Of a DNA stretch of 35,795 bases, positions 6,742-14,831 are shown piece after piece. This DNA comes from Sphingomonas sp. Its GTDB lineage: Bacteria; Pseudomonadota; Alphaproteobacteria; Sphingomonadales; Sphingomonadaceae. Numbering within the stretch: the first letter of the stretch is position 1; the number at the start of each line of letters is the position of its first letter. The notes beneath the pieces are model-generated. The model saw nothing but the letters and a program-made list of their open reading frames with translations. It had not been told where the DNA came from and did no database searches. Location: positions 1 to 35,795 of the forward strand of contig NZ_JAFAVR010000271.1 in the NCBI RefSeq assembly GCF_019242355.1. Reading direction: 5' to 3'. A program made the position numbers and the translations under genes.

Positions 6742-7109
6742 GCGCGGGCGCGATGGTGGCGACGGCGGTGGTCGCGAGCCTGGCCGACGTGGGACTTGCG
6801 GGCGTTTATGACGGGCCGCCGGCGCGGGCCGCTTACCCTTACGCGACGATCGATGCCGCGAGCGAGGCCGACTGGAGCCACAAGACGGGGACCGGGCGCG
6901 AGGTGGCGCTGGCAGTGACGGTCTGGGACGACCAGCCGATGCGGCTGCGCGACCTTGCCGATGCGGCCGAGCAGCGAATCGCGGCGATCGAGCTTTCCGG
7001 CGACTGGCAGCTGGTCAGCCTGCGCTTCGTGCGCCGGCGTGTCATCCGCGATGTCAGCGGGCCCTGGGCGGCGGCAATCGATTTCCGGGCGCGGCTGCTG
7101 GCGAACTGA
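6738..7109 (+). CDS. DUF3168 tail terminator protein (GTA gp8-like)
   Basis: A 123-aa protein of the DUF3168 family, which caps the tail tube and joins it to the head. The family pattern is clear: VVASLADVGLAGVYDGPPARAAYPYATID, then TGTGREVALAVTVWDDQPMRLRDLADAAEQRI and QLVSLRFVRRRVIRDVSG. ATG at 6738 overlaps the preceding stop (ATGA) and gives MSAGAMVATA; the longer track start at 6693 is inside the upstream gene. A 45-bp gap with its own ribosome binding site precedes the tail tube gene. Confidence 0.88.
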   Translation: MSAGAMVATAVVASLADVGLAGVYDGPPARAAYPYATIDAASEADWSHKTGTGREVALAVTVWDDQPMRLRDLADAAEQRIAAIELSGDWQLVSLRFVRRRVIRDVSGPWAAAIDFRARLLAN

Positions 7110-7154
7110 TTTTCGGCGGTCCGAGCGCGGGATTCATTCAACGAGGAGAAGATT

Positions 7155-7562
7155 ATGGCGGCGGAACGCGGAAGCGCATTCCTGCTCAAGATCGGCGACG
7201 GTTCGGCGACCCCGACCTATGCGACCGTGGCGGGGCTGAAGACGACGCAATTGTCGATCAACGGCAATGCGGTCGAGATCACCAACAAGGGCAGCGGCGG
7301 CTGGCGCGAGTTGCTGTCCGGCGCGGGCGTGAGGTCGGTGTCGGTCGCGGCGAGCGGCATCTTCACGGGCAGCAGCGCGGAAACGCAGGTGCGCGGCCTG
7401 GCGCTGACGGGGACGTTGCAGAGCTGCCAGCTGAGCTTCGAGAGCGGCGAGCGGATGCAGGGGCAGTTCCTGGTTACGCGGCTGGAATATGCCGGCGATT
7501 TCAACGGCGAGCGCAACTACACGCTAGCCCTCGAAAGCTCGGGCGAAGTGGTGGCGCTATGA
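7155..7562 (+). CDS. Major tail tube protein (TP901-1 / GTA gp9-like)
   Basis: The repeated tail-tube subunit, 135 aa. The sequence MAAERGSAFLLKIGDGSATP, TTQLSINGNAVEITNKGSGG, RSVSVAASGIFTGSSAETQV and a final GERMQGQFLVTRLEYAGDF match the TP901-1 family of major tail proteins used by GTAs. Length is normal for the family. A strong Shine-Dalgarno (AACGAGGAGAA) lies just before the ATG, unlike the overlapped neighbours, which fits the high copy number needed for a tube protein. The stop overlaps the next start (ATGA). Confidence 0.93.
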   Translation: MAAERGSAFLLKIGDGSATPTYATVAGLKTTQLSINGNAVEITNKGSGGWRELLSGAGVRSVSVAASGIFTGSSAETQVRGLALTGTLQSCQLSFESGERMQGQFLVTRLEYAGDFNGERNYTLALESSGEVVAL

Positions 7563-7870
7563 GCGGGGCCAACGCGTATCGTGGCGAGTGTAGCCTGGAG
7601 GTCGGCGGCGAAACGCTGGTGCTTCGGCCGAGCTTTGCAGCGCTGGTCGCGGCGGAGGAGGAGCTCGGCTCGCTTTTCGAGCTGGTCGAGCAGGCTGCAG
7701 CCGGGCAGCTTGGGCTGCAGCAGATCGTTGCCTTGTTCGACCATCTTTCGAAAAGCCGCGTCGGCGCGATTACGCGTGAGCGGATCGGCGAGGCTGTGGT
7801 CGAGCTGGGGCTGGCGAAGATCACGCCAGTCCTGCGCGCTGTCCTGAGTCAGGTCCTGCAGGGGCGATGA
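7559..7870 (+). CDS. Tail assembly chaperone, gene transfer agent family protein (gp10-like)
   Basis: A 103-aa tail assembly chaperone of the Phage_TAC_11/GTA gp10 type. The N-terminus ANAYRGECSLEVGGETLVLR and the helix PSFAALVAAEEELGSLFELV are typical; a second helical part (QIVALFDHLSKSRVGAITRE, VVELGLAKITPVLRAVLSQV) follows. Such proteins coat the tape measure before the tube polymerises. It overlaps both neighbours by ATGA, consistent with coupled synthesis. Confidence 0.88.
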   Translation: MSGANAYRGECSLEVGGETLVLRPSFAALVAAEEELGSLFELVEQAAAGQLGLQQIVALFDHLSKSRVGAITRERIGEAVVELGLAKITPVLRAVLSQVLQGR

Positions 7871-8061
7871 CCGCAAAGTTCGGCAATGCGGCCTCGCGAT
7901 TGTGCGGGGCCGCGTCGACGCTTCTTGGGTGGCGGCCGGACGAGTTCTGGAACGCGACGCCTGCGGAGCTGGCAACGGCCCTGGCGCCGCCGGAGCATAG
8001 TGCCGAGCCCATGCTGCCGGACGTCTTCGCCGATCTTCGGCAACGCTTCCCTGACGATTGA
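7867..8061 (+). CDS. Second tail assembly chaperone (Phage_TAC_6 / gp10.1-like)
   Basis: A 64-aa protein in the place of GTA g10.1, directly before the tape measure. LLGWRPDEFWNATPAELATA is the family hallmark (WxPxEFWxxTPxEL), and a short Pro-rich tail follows. It overlaps the preceding gene by ATGA. In many phages the two chaperone parts are produced by a programmed frameshift; here they are separate overlapping ORFs, as in the R. capsulatus GTA. Confidence 0.88.
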   Translation: MTAKFGNAASRLCGAASTLLGWRPDEFWNATPAELATALAPPEHSAEPMLPDVFADLRQRFPDD

Positions 8062-8073
8062 AAGCAGTAAGAG

Positions 8074-8649
8074 ATGGATGAGGAAATCGATCGGCTGGTC
8101 GTCAGCGTGCGCGCGGACACGGCTGGCTTTGCACGTGACGTGGCATCGATGCGCGGCGAGCTCGAGGGGCCGCTTGCGAGCGGCGTCAGCCGGGCCGGGC
8201 GACTGATCGACAATGCGCTCGCAAGTGCGCTCAAGACCGGCAAGCTAGGCTTCGACGACCTGAAGAAGACGGCACTGTCGGCGATGTCGGACATCGAGCA
8301 GTCGTCGTTGCGTGCCCTCTTCGGTACGTCGGGTGGAACGGGCGGAAGTATCGGCAAGGGATTGCTGAGCGGGATCGGAAGCGTCGTCTCAGGGCTGATG
8401 GGGTCTCCGGGCCGGGCGACCGGCGGACCGGTTTCGCAAGGTCGCGCCTATGTCGTGGGCGAGAACGGGCCCGAGCTGTTCGTGCCGGGCAGCGCGGGGC
8501 GGATCGAGACCGGCGGGGGATCGGGCGCGCGGGACGTGCGCGTTGCGATTTCGGTGCAGACGCCGACGCCTTCGGACCCGCAGGTGCTGCGACAATCGAG
8601 CAGGCAGTTGGCGCGCGCGGTTCGGGCTGCGTTGGCGAGCGGGCGATGA
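8074..8649 (+). CDS. Short tail tape measure protein (GTA gp11-like)
   Basis: A 191-aa tape measure. The N-terminal helix (MDEEIDRLVVSVRADTAGFA) is followed by a Gly-rich middle (GTSGGTGGSIGKGLLSGIGS) and the lambda-type motif GRATGGPVSQGRAYVVGENGPELFVPGSAG, then a helical basic tail. Its small size, close to that of the R. capsulatus GTA protein, predicts a short tail. The TGA overlaps the next ATG (ATGA). Confidence 0.88.
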   Translation: MDEEIDRLVVSVRADTAGFARDVASMRGELEGPLASGVSRAGRLIDNALASALKTGKLGFDDLKKTALSAMSDIEQSSLRALFGTSGGTGGSIGKGLLSGIGSVVSGLMGSPGRATGGPVSQGRAYVVGENGPELFVPGSAGRIETGGGSGARDVRVAISVQTPTPSDPQVLRQSSRQLARAVRAALASGR

Positions 8650-10946
8650 GATACTGGTTCACTCGGCCGGACGCGCCGATTGCCGGCACGTGGGTCAAGC
8701 GGTTCGATCCCCGCTACTGGACCGTCGATTTTCCCCGCGGAACCGTCGCAAGCGTCGTCACTGGCGACGATCCGCATAGCATGACGGTCACGGCGGAGAT
8801 GGCGCGCAAGGGCGACCTGGTCGGACTCATTTACGAGAGCGCCGACCGGCTGTCGCATCCGGCGCATGCGTACCGGACGGGTGTCGATTATTCCGGATGT
8901 ACGTTGAGCTTTCGCTGGCAGTCGAGCGGCGTGATGCCGCTGGACGCGGCGAACGGTCCGACGCTGACGATCGAAGGCAAGGACGCCGCGGGCAATCCGC
9001 GGTCCTGGTACGTGCGGCTCTGGAATTATGCGCAGGGCTCTTCGACCGATGCCGTGATTACGCTCGACTTCGACGCGATGGATGGCGGCTTCGGGCTGCC
9101 AGCGGACGCGGACGGGGTGAATCCGAGCGCGATCGACCGATTGTTCATCAGCATCGTCGCGCCCGATTACGCGGAGGGATCGGCAGAGCTGCGCGCCGCG
9201 CCGGCGAAGGCGACGGTGACGATCAGCGGACTTGCCTGCGACGGCCATGCCAGCGTCCTTCGCATCAACGATGCGATGGTGCCTGAGCATGACCTGCGCA
9301 TCGCGACGGCCTATGACGACATGTACAATTTGACGCCCGAACGGATTGTCGAGGCAGTGGAGCGGCTCGGCTACCGCGGGGTCATCAATCACTATATCGG
9401 AATGAGCCACTATTTCGCGCTGGACGGCGCGGGGCTGGTGGATGCGTCGCGACCGATGAACGATGCTGCGCTGGCGTGGCATCGCGCGTTCGCCGAGGCG
9501 GCCAAAGTGCGCGGCTATGACGTGATCTGGTCGCTGTCGTACGAAATCCTGGACCAGTTCTGCCCGGACGCGTGGAAGCAACGCGACTATCACGGCGCGT
9601 CGGCGGCGACCGGATATGATCCGCCCTCGACGCTCGTGTCGCCGGCGAACGAGGACGCGATCGCCTTCCTGCGTTCGGTCGGGGAGCAATTCGTAGATAT
9701 CGCTGTCGAGGCTGGCCTGCAGCCGCAGGTCCAGGTTGGCGAGCCGTGGTGGTGGGTGACGGCGAGCGGCGGGCTCAGCCTTTACGACGATGCGGCGAAA
9801 GCAGCGCTGGGCGGCGCGCCTGTCGAGATCGCGGACGTGCGTGCGGCGATGACGACGGCGCAGACGGAGTTGCTCGATGCCGCCGGGGCCTTGCTCGCGG
9901 CATCGACGGCGGAGATCGCGAATGCGGCGAAGGCAAAGGCGGCGGACACTCGGACGCTGTTGCTCGCTTACCTGCCGGTCGTGCTCGATCCTGCGGCGCC
10001 GGAGCTGGCGCGGGCCAACCTGCCGGTCGGCTGGGCGAAGCCTGCGTTCGATGTCCTTCAGCTGGAAGATTACGACTGGGTGACGAGCGGGCGAAGCAAC
10101 CTGCGGGCGTTTGCCTATTCCGAGGTGCAGGCGCGGCTCGGCTATTCGGCCGGCGAGCAGCATTATCTGTCCGGCTTCGTCGCGAACGCCGCCGAGCGCG
10201 GCCAATGGCGCGAGGTGATCGACGCAGCCCTGGAGGCGCGGCGGCGCGGTTGCGCGGAGGTCTTCATCTGGGCCCTCCCGCAGGTGCTTCGCGACGGACT
10301 GACAATCTTTGGAACGGAGGCGGCGGTGGCGCCCTTTGACGATCTATCCTTCCCGATCGAGATCGGCGCGCAGGCGAGCGTTGCGCCAAGCTATTCGACC
10401 AGTATCGTGACGACGGCGAGCGGATATGAGAGCCGCAACGCCAACTGGCAGCAGGCGCGGCTGAAGTTCGATGCTGGGCCGGGCGTTCGCGGCGATTCGG
10501 AACTTGAGACCCTGATCGCGTTCTTCCGAGCCCGCCGCGGGCCCGCCGTGGGGTTCCGCTTCCGCGATCCCTATGATTTCAGCTCGAACGGGATGACGGC
10601 GACACCGAGCGCGAGCGACCAGGCGATCGGATTCGGGGACGGCGCGACGGCTCGGTTCGAATTGGTGAAGGCTTACGGCGGCGGCGAGACGCGACGAATC
10701 ACTCGGCCCGTTGCCGGGACGGTTCGGGTGGCGATCGACGGGACCGAGCTCGCGAGCGGATGGACGCTGGCGCCGCTCGGCGTGATCGAGCTGTCGGAGG
10801 CGCCCGCAGTTGGGGCGACCGTAACGGCCGGGTTTCTGTTCGACGTGCCGGTGCGGTTCGCCGAAGATCAGATCGAGGTGAATCGGGCGACGTTCCTGGC
10901 CGGCGAGGCGCCGAGCGTGCCGCTGGTCGAAGTCCGCGAGGGCTGA
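8646..10946 (+). CDS. Distal tail protein: putative TIM-barrel region fused to DUF2460 (gp12-like)
   Basis: A 766-aa protein, far larger than the ~210-aa GTA gp12. Residues 1-~195 are beta-rich (YWTVDFPRGTVASVV, VDYSGCTLSFRWQSSG). Residues ~205-560 alternate strands and helices like a glycosidase TIM barrel (YDVIWSLSYEILDQFCPDAW, LQPQVQVGEPWWWVTASGG, FDVLQLEDYDWV, SGFVANAAERGQWREVIDAA), reminiscent of the non-contractile tail sheath-type barrel I recall. Residues ~570-766 are DUF2460 (EIGAQASVAPSYSTSIVTTA, FRARRGPAVGFRFRDPYDFS, VNRATFLAG). E366 in GEPWWW and E474 in QLEDYDW are placed like clan GH-A acid/base and nucleophile, but activity is unproven. ATG overlaps the tape measure stop. Confidence 0.85.
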   Translation: MRYWFTRPDAPIAGTWVKRFDPRYWTVDFPRGTVASVVTGDDPHSMTVTAEMARKGDLVGLIYESADRLSHPAHAYRTGVDYSGCTLSFRWQSSGVMPLDAANGPTLTIEGKDAAGNPRSWYVRLWNYAQGSSTDAVITLDFDAMDGGFGLPADADGVNPSAIDRLFISIVAPDYAEGSAELRAAPAKATVTISGLACDGHASVLRINDAMVPEHDLRIATAYDDMYNLTPERIVEAVERLGYRGVINHYIGMSHYFALDGAGLVDASRPMNDAALAWHRAFAEAAKVRGYDVIWSLSYEILDQFCPDAWKQRDYHGASAATGYDPPSTLVSPANEDAIAFLRSVGEQFVDIAVEAGLQPQVQVGEPWWWVTASGGLSLYDDAAKAALGGAPVEIADVRAAMTTAQTELLDAAGALLAASTAEIANAAKAKAADTRTLLLAYLPVVLDPAAPELARANLPVGWAKPAFDVLQLEDYDWVTSGRSNLRAFAYSEVQARLGYSAGEQHYLSGFVANAAERGQWREVIDAALEARRRGCAEVFIWALPQVLRDGLTIFGTEAAVAPFDDLSFPIEIGAQASVAPSYSTSIVTTASGYESRNANWQQARLKFDAGPGVRGDSELETLIAFFRARRGPAVGFRFRDPYDFSSNGMTATPSASDQAIGFGDGATARFELVKAYGGGETRRITRPVAGTVRVAIDGTELASGWTLAPLGVIELSEAPAVGATVTAGFLFDVPVRFAEDQIEVNRATFLAGEAPSVPLVEVREG

Positions 10947-10949
10947 GCG

Positions 10950-11759
10950 GTGGCGACAATGATCGATGGGGAGGCCACGAGCCTCGCCCTGTGCTGGCGG
11001 CTCGAGCGGGCCGACGGCGCCGGAATCGCGCTTACCAGTCACGACGAGGCTGTGCTGATCGGCAACGACCGCTACGAGCCTGAGCCGGGCATCGTGCCCG
11101 CGTCGGTGAGCCGCAGGCTCGGGCTCGATGCCCAGACGTCGGAGATTTCAGGCGGTCTCAGTTCGGACGCGCTGGATGAGACGGAGCTCACGCTCGGCCG
11201 GTGGGACGGTGCGCGGGCGGTGCTCGTCGCAGTGGACTGGAGCAGCCCCGACCGCGGGGAGACCAGCTTGCTCACGGGTGAGATCGGGCAAGTGCAGACC
11301 CAGGACGGAGGCTTCTCCGCCGACCTGAACGGCGCCGCCGCTGCGCTGGACCGGCCGATCTGTCCGTCGACCTCGCCGCAATGCCGGGCCGAGCTTGGCG
11401 ACGCGGCGTGCCGGATCGATCTTCGCGGGCGGAGCGCGCGGGCGATCGTGGCGGGCAGTAGCGGCGGCGAGCTGACGTTGGAAGACGCCGTCGACAGCAG
11501 GTTCCTCCTCGGCCGGCTGCGCTACCTGAGCGGATCCAATTGCGGGCTCTCGACCGTGATCATTGGGGTTGCCGGTGACCAGATTCGGGTTCGCGACCTG
11601 CCGCGAGCGGCGATCGAGGAAGGTTGCCGGGTCGAGCTTCGCGAAGGGTGCGACAAGACATTCGCGACCTGCCGAACGCGCTTCGCCAATGCCGCGAATT
11701 TTCGGGGCGAGCCGTACCTGCCCGGCAATGACCTTCTCACCCGATACCCGGGGGCCTGA
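10950..11759 (+). CDS. Tail hub protein, DUF2163 with C-terminal BR0599-type domain (gp13-like)
   Basis: A 269-aa hub protein at the tail tip. The N-terminal DUF2163 region runs from TSLALCWRLERADGAGIALT to SDLNG-like strands near residue 130. The C-terminal part has conserved cysteines in RPICPSTSPQCRAELGDAAC, IEEGCRVELREGCDKTFATC and the closing motif FANAANFRGEPYLPGND. Related phage hub proteins, such as lambda gpL, bind an iron-sulfur cluster through such cysteines; that is inferred here, not shown. The start is GTG at 10950, three bases after the preceding stop. The peptidase gene follows one base after its stop. Confidence 0.88.
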   Translation: MATMIDGEATSLALCWRLERADGAGIALTSHDEAVLIGNDRYEPEPGIVPASVSRRLGLDAQTSEISGGLSSDALDETELTLGRWDGARAVLVAVDWSSPDRGETSLLTGEIGQVQTQDGGFSADLNGAAAALDRPICPSTSPQCRAELGDAACRIDLRGRSARAIVAGSSGGELTLEDAVDSRFLLGRLRYLSGSNCGLSTVIIGVAGDQIRVRDLPRAAIEEGCRVELREGCDKTFATCRTRFANAANFRGEPYLPGNDLLTRYPGA

Positions 11760-11760
11760 C

Positions 11761-12162
11761 ATGACCAATCCATTCGTCGACCGGGCGCGCGCTCTGGTCG
11801 GCACGCGGTTTCGCCCGCAGGGACGGAGCCCGGAGACAGGGCTCGACTGCGTCGGTCTTGCACTGGCGGTGTTCGGCATTCGCGCGAACGCCGTGCGGCG
11901 GGACTACCGATTGCGCGGCGCTCACGGCCAGGAGCTGAGTCGCGAGGTGCTGCGGTTCTTCCGGCGCGTCGGCAAGGTGGCCGCGGCGCCCGGCGACCTG
12001 GTGATATCCAGTGTCGCCCTCGACCAGCTGCATCTCTCGATCATCAGCGACGGCGCCTTCGTCCACGCGGACGGGAGGATCGGCCGCGTCGTCGAGACGC
12101 CGGGAACGCCTTCGTGGCCATGCGAGGGCGTTTATCGGCGCCGGGTACGTGGGGAGAGCTAG
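11761..12162 (+). CDS. NlpC/P60-type cell-wall peptidase of the tail tip (gp14-like)
   Basis: A 133-aa cysteine peptidase expected to cut peptidoglycan crosslinks during DNA delivery. The catalytic triad is visible: C30 in TGLDCVGLA, H91 in DQLHLSII and H102 in AFVHADGR. The length is typical for the GTA gp14 single-domain form. ATG at 11761 gives MTNPFVDRARALVGTRF, the expected start; the longer track ORF begins inside the hub gene. It sits between hub and tip genes, in the same order as in the R. capsulatus GTA. Confidence 0.92.
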   Translation: MTNPFVDRARALVGTRFRPQGRSPETGLDCVGLALAVFGIRANAVRRDYRLRGAHGQELSREVLRFFRRVGKVAAAPGDLVISSVALDQLHLSIISDGAFVHADGRIGRVVETPGTPSWPCEGVYRRRVRGES

Positions 12163-12165
12163 GCG

Positions 12166-14316
12166 ATGGCGACTCTTGTTCTCAGCACGGTCGGCACATC
12201 GCTTGGCGGTCCCGTCGGCGGCGCGATCGGCAGTCTGATTGGCCAGTCGATCGATCAGCAGATGCTGGCTCCGCCGGCGCGAGGGCCCCGGCTCGGCGAC
12301 CTGTCGGTCCAGACGTCGGCGTACGGGACGCAAATCCCGCGAGTCTATGGGACGATGCGCGTGGCAGGCAGCGTGGTCTGGTCAACCGACCTGATCGAAA
12401 GCAGCGCCATCGCGGGCGCCAAGGGCGAGCCTGACGTCACCTACAGTTATTCGGTGTCGATGGCGGTCGCGCTGTCATCACGGCCCTTGCGCGAGATCCG
12501 CCGCATCTGGGCCGACGGCAATCTGCTGCGGGGCGAGGCCGGCGATTTCAAGACGAGCACGGATTTCCGCTTCTACGACGGCGGCGAGGATCAGGCGGTC
12601 GATCCGCTGATCGGCTCCATCGAAGGAGCCGACGGGACGCCAGCCTATCGCGGACTGGCAATGGCGATGTTCGAGAATCTCGAGCTTGCCGATTTCGGCA
12701 ACCGCATTCCGTTCCTGACCTTCGAAGTCGTCGCGGACGACGGCGACCCGACGCTTGCAGACATTCTCGGCGACGCGAGCGATGGGTGCATCAGGATCGC
12801 GGATGGGCGGACGTTGGTGGGCTATTCCGCAATCGGCAAGTCGATGAGCGCGGCGATTCGGCCGCTAGTCGACACGTTCGATGTGGAGCTGGTCGATGCG
12901 TGCGGATTGATAGGGCCTGCCGACGGCGAGACGCTCCAGATTGGCGAGGATGAGCTCGGGACGTCGGCAAACAGCTCGACCGCCACGCGGATGCAGCGCG
13001 ATCAAGACCCGGCCCGGTCCCTGCCGGCATCGGTTCTGGTGACCTATTACGATCCGGAACGCGATTATCAGTCCGGGCTGGCGCGAGCGGATGGCGGCGC
13101 GCGCGAAGGCGAGGAGACCCGGATCGAGTTGCCGGCCGTCCTTTCCGCTGCCTCTGCTCGCTCGCTAGCCGAGGAAGCGATTGCGCGAGCATGGGCTCGG
13201 CGCGACCGGTTGAAGCTGAGTCTGCCCGGCAGCCGGATCGGGCTCCTTCCGGGTGCTCGCGTCAAGGTCCCGGCGATGCCGGGAATTTGGCGGGTCGAGC
13301 AGAGCACGATCGACGCGATGGCGGTTGCGCTCGAGCTGCGGCCGGAATGGCGGCCTTTGCCTGACATCGCCGCGGACAGCGGACGGTCGAACGCCGCTGC
13401 CGACCGCGTCGACGGGCCAGCCAGCTTTGCCTTGGCCGAGCTTCCGAGCATCGACGGAACGCCGTCGTCAGTCCCGAATGTTTACCTTGCCGCGGCCAGT
13501 GCAACGCAGGGTTGGAAGCCGCTCGCGGTCGAGGTCACGGGACCGGGATGGTTGGCGAGCAGCACGACTTCGGCAGTTAAATCGGTTCTGGGTGCTGCGA
13601 TCAGCATTCTGCCGGACGGGAGCACCGACCTCGTCGACGCGGTCGGGTTCGTGGATGTCCGGCTCGTCGATGCGGAACAGTGGCTCTTAAGCTGCGACGA
13701 CGAGGCCTTGATGGCGGGCGCAAACCTTGCCCTTCTCGGCGGCGAGATCCTGCAGTTCGGTGTGGCGAAGCCGCTTGGCGCGGGCGCTTTTCGGCTGTCT
13801 CGATTGCTGCGCGGCAGGGGCGGAACGGAATGGGCGACGGCCGGGCACCAGGCCGGCGAGGCATTCGTGCTGCTTGAGGCGGCGTCACTTCGGCAGGTTC
13901 CGCTGCCGGATTGGGCTAGCGGAAGCGAGTTCGAGGTGCTGCAACCCGCGCGGCAGGGGAGCGCGAGCGCGGCGCTCAAGGTCAGTGGGGACAGTCTTCG
14001 GCCCTGGTCGCCGGTTGGACTTCGGGCCGCGCTCACCGATGGTGGCGATCTTGCGATCGGCTGGATCCGCCGAAGCCGAGTGCGCTGCGGTTGGCTCGAC
14101 GACATCGACATGCCGCTTGGCGAGCGGCTCGAGCAATATGACGTCACGATCACGGCCGGGGAGCAGTCGCTGGACTATTCCTGCGGAATGCCAGCGATCA
14201 CGATTTCCGCTGTGCAGCTGGGACGACTCGGCACAGGAACGGCGACGATCTCGGTCAGGCAGGTCGGCGACTGGGGCGCGTCGCGTCCGGCCACCGTACA
14301 CATTACGCTAAGCTAG
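12166..14316 (+). CDS. Tail tip / host-specificity protein (gp15-like), short form
   Basis: A 716-aa protein equivalent to the GTA gp15 megatron, which forms the baseplate centre. The start MATLVLSTVGTSLGGPVGGA, then VQTSAYGTQIPRVYGTMRVA, YSYSVSMAVALSSRPLREIR, IWADGNLL and FGNRIPFLTFEV, are family hallmarks. Phage-tail_3 type sequence follows, with LLRGRGGTEWATAGHQAGEA near residue 550 and a beta-sandwich end (YDVTITAGEQSLDYSC). R. capsulatus gp15 is about 1300 aa and carries a TIM-barrel-like domain after the FGNRIP region; here that stretch runs directly into TLADILGDASDG, so no barrel is visible. Confidence 0.9.
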   Translation: MATLVLSTVGTSLGGPVGGAIGSLIGQSIDQQMLAPPARGPRLGDLSVQTSAYGTQIPRVYGTMRVAGSVVWSTDLIESSAIAGAKGEPDVTYSYSVSMAVALSSRPLREIRRIWADGNLLRGEAGDFKTSTDFRFYDGGEDQAVDPLIGSIEGADGTPAYRGLAMAMFENLELADFGNRIPFLTFEVVADDGDPTLADILGDASDGCIRIADGRTLVGYSAIGKSMSAAIRPLVDTFDVELVDACGLIGPADGETLQIGEDELGTSANSSTATRMQRDQDPARSLPASVLVTYYDPERDYQSGLARADGGAREGEETRIELPAVLSAASARSLAEEAIARAWARRDRLKLSLPGSRIGLLPGARVKVPAMPGIWRVEQSTIDAMAVALELRPEWRPLPDIAADSGRSNAAADRVDGPASFALAELPSIDGTPSSVPNVYLAAASATQGWKPLAVEVTGPGWLASSTTSAVKSVLGAAISILPDGSTDLVDAVGFVDVRLVDAEQWLLSCDDEALMAGANLALLGGEILQFGVAKPLGAGAFRLSRLLRGRGGTEWATAGHQAGEAFVLLEAASLRQVPLPDWASGSEFEVLQPARQGSASAALKVSGDSLRPWSPVGLRAALTDGGDLAIGWIRRSRVRCGWLDDIDMPLGERLEQYDVTITAGEQSLDYSCGMPAITISAVQLGRLGTGTATISVRQVGDWGASRPATVHITLS

Positions 14317-14326
14317 GAGAACGAAA

Positions 14327-14824
14327 GTGGGCGCAAGCGCGCGATTCTCGCTGCCCCTTCTCGCCGCCGGACAGGCGCAGAAGGAAGCGGTGCACAATGA
14401 AGCGGTCCAGCTGCTCGATTTTCTGGCCGCGGCGGCGGTCGAGGATGTGCCGGGAGCAACTCCTCCGGGCGCTCCGCAAGTGGGCGCGACCTATATCGTC
14501 GGGGAGGGTGCGACAGAAGGGTGGGCCGGGCAAGACAATAGCCTGGCGGGCTATAGCGCCGCCGGGTGGCGATTCATTTCGCCGCGGGACGGGATGCTGG
14601 CCTATGTCGTGAGCCAGTCGACCTGGGCACTCTATCGCGGAGGCGCGTGGGAGATCGGCGCCGTTCGCGGCGACAAGCTCGTGATCGCCGGCCAGCAGGT
14701 CGTCGGACCGCGTGCCGCGATGATCGCTGCCCCGACCGGAGGCGCCACCGTGGACGCTCAATCACGGACGGCGATCGCGCAGATCCTGTCCGCGCTGCAA
14801 ACCCACGGACTGATTGGAAGCTAG
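14327..14824 (+). CDS. DUF2793 tail fibre/head-fibre-like protein
   Basis: A 165-aa DUF2793 protein. The family signature LPLLAAGQAQKEAVHNEAVQLLD is complete, and PPGAPQVGATYIVGEGATEG plus GWRFISPRDGMLAYVVSQS follow. In the R. capsulatus GTA a DUF2793 protein (rcc00171) is a tail fibre encoded away from the main cluster; here it is the last gene of the cluster. GTG at 14327 has AGGAG 7 nt upstream. The gene ends 7 bp before the convergent L,D-transpeptidase. Confidence 0.88.
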   Translation: MGASARFSLPLLAAGQAQKEAVHNEAVQLLDFLAAAAVEDVPGATPPGAPQVGATYIVGEGATEGWAGQDNSLAGYSAAGWRFISPRDGMLAYVVSQSTWALYRGGAWEIGAVRGDKLVIAGQQVVGPRAAMIAAPTGGATVDAQSRTAIAQILSALQTHGLIGS

Positions 14825-14831
14825 CGCATTA

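Noticed and set aside
7559-8061. Programmed frameshift between the two tail chaperones
   Set aside because: The two ORFs each have a start and a clear separate family match and overlap by ATGA, as in the R. capsulatus GTA.
8448-10205. A 585-aa minus-strand ORF across the gp12-like gene
   Set aside because: It is an Arg/His-rich shadow of a high-GC plus-strand gene with clear DUF2460 sequence and has no family-like content.
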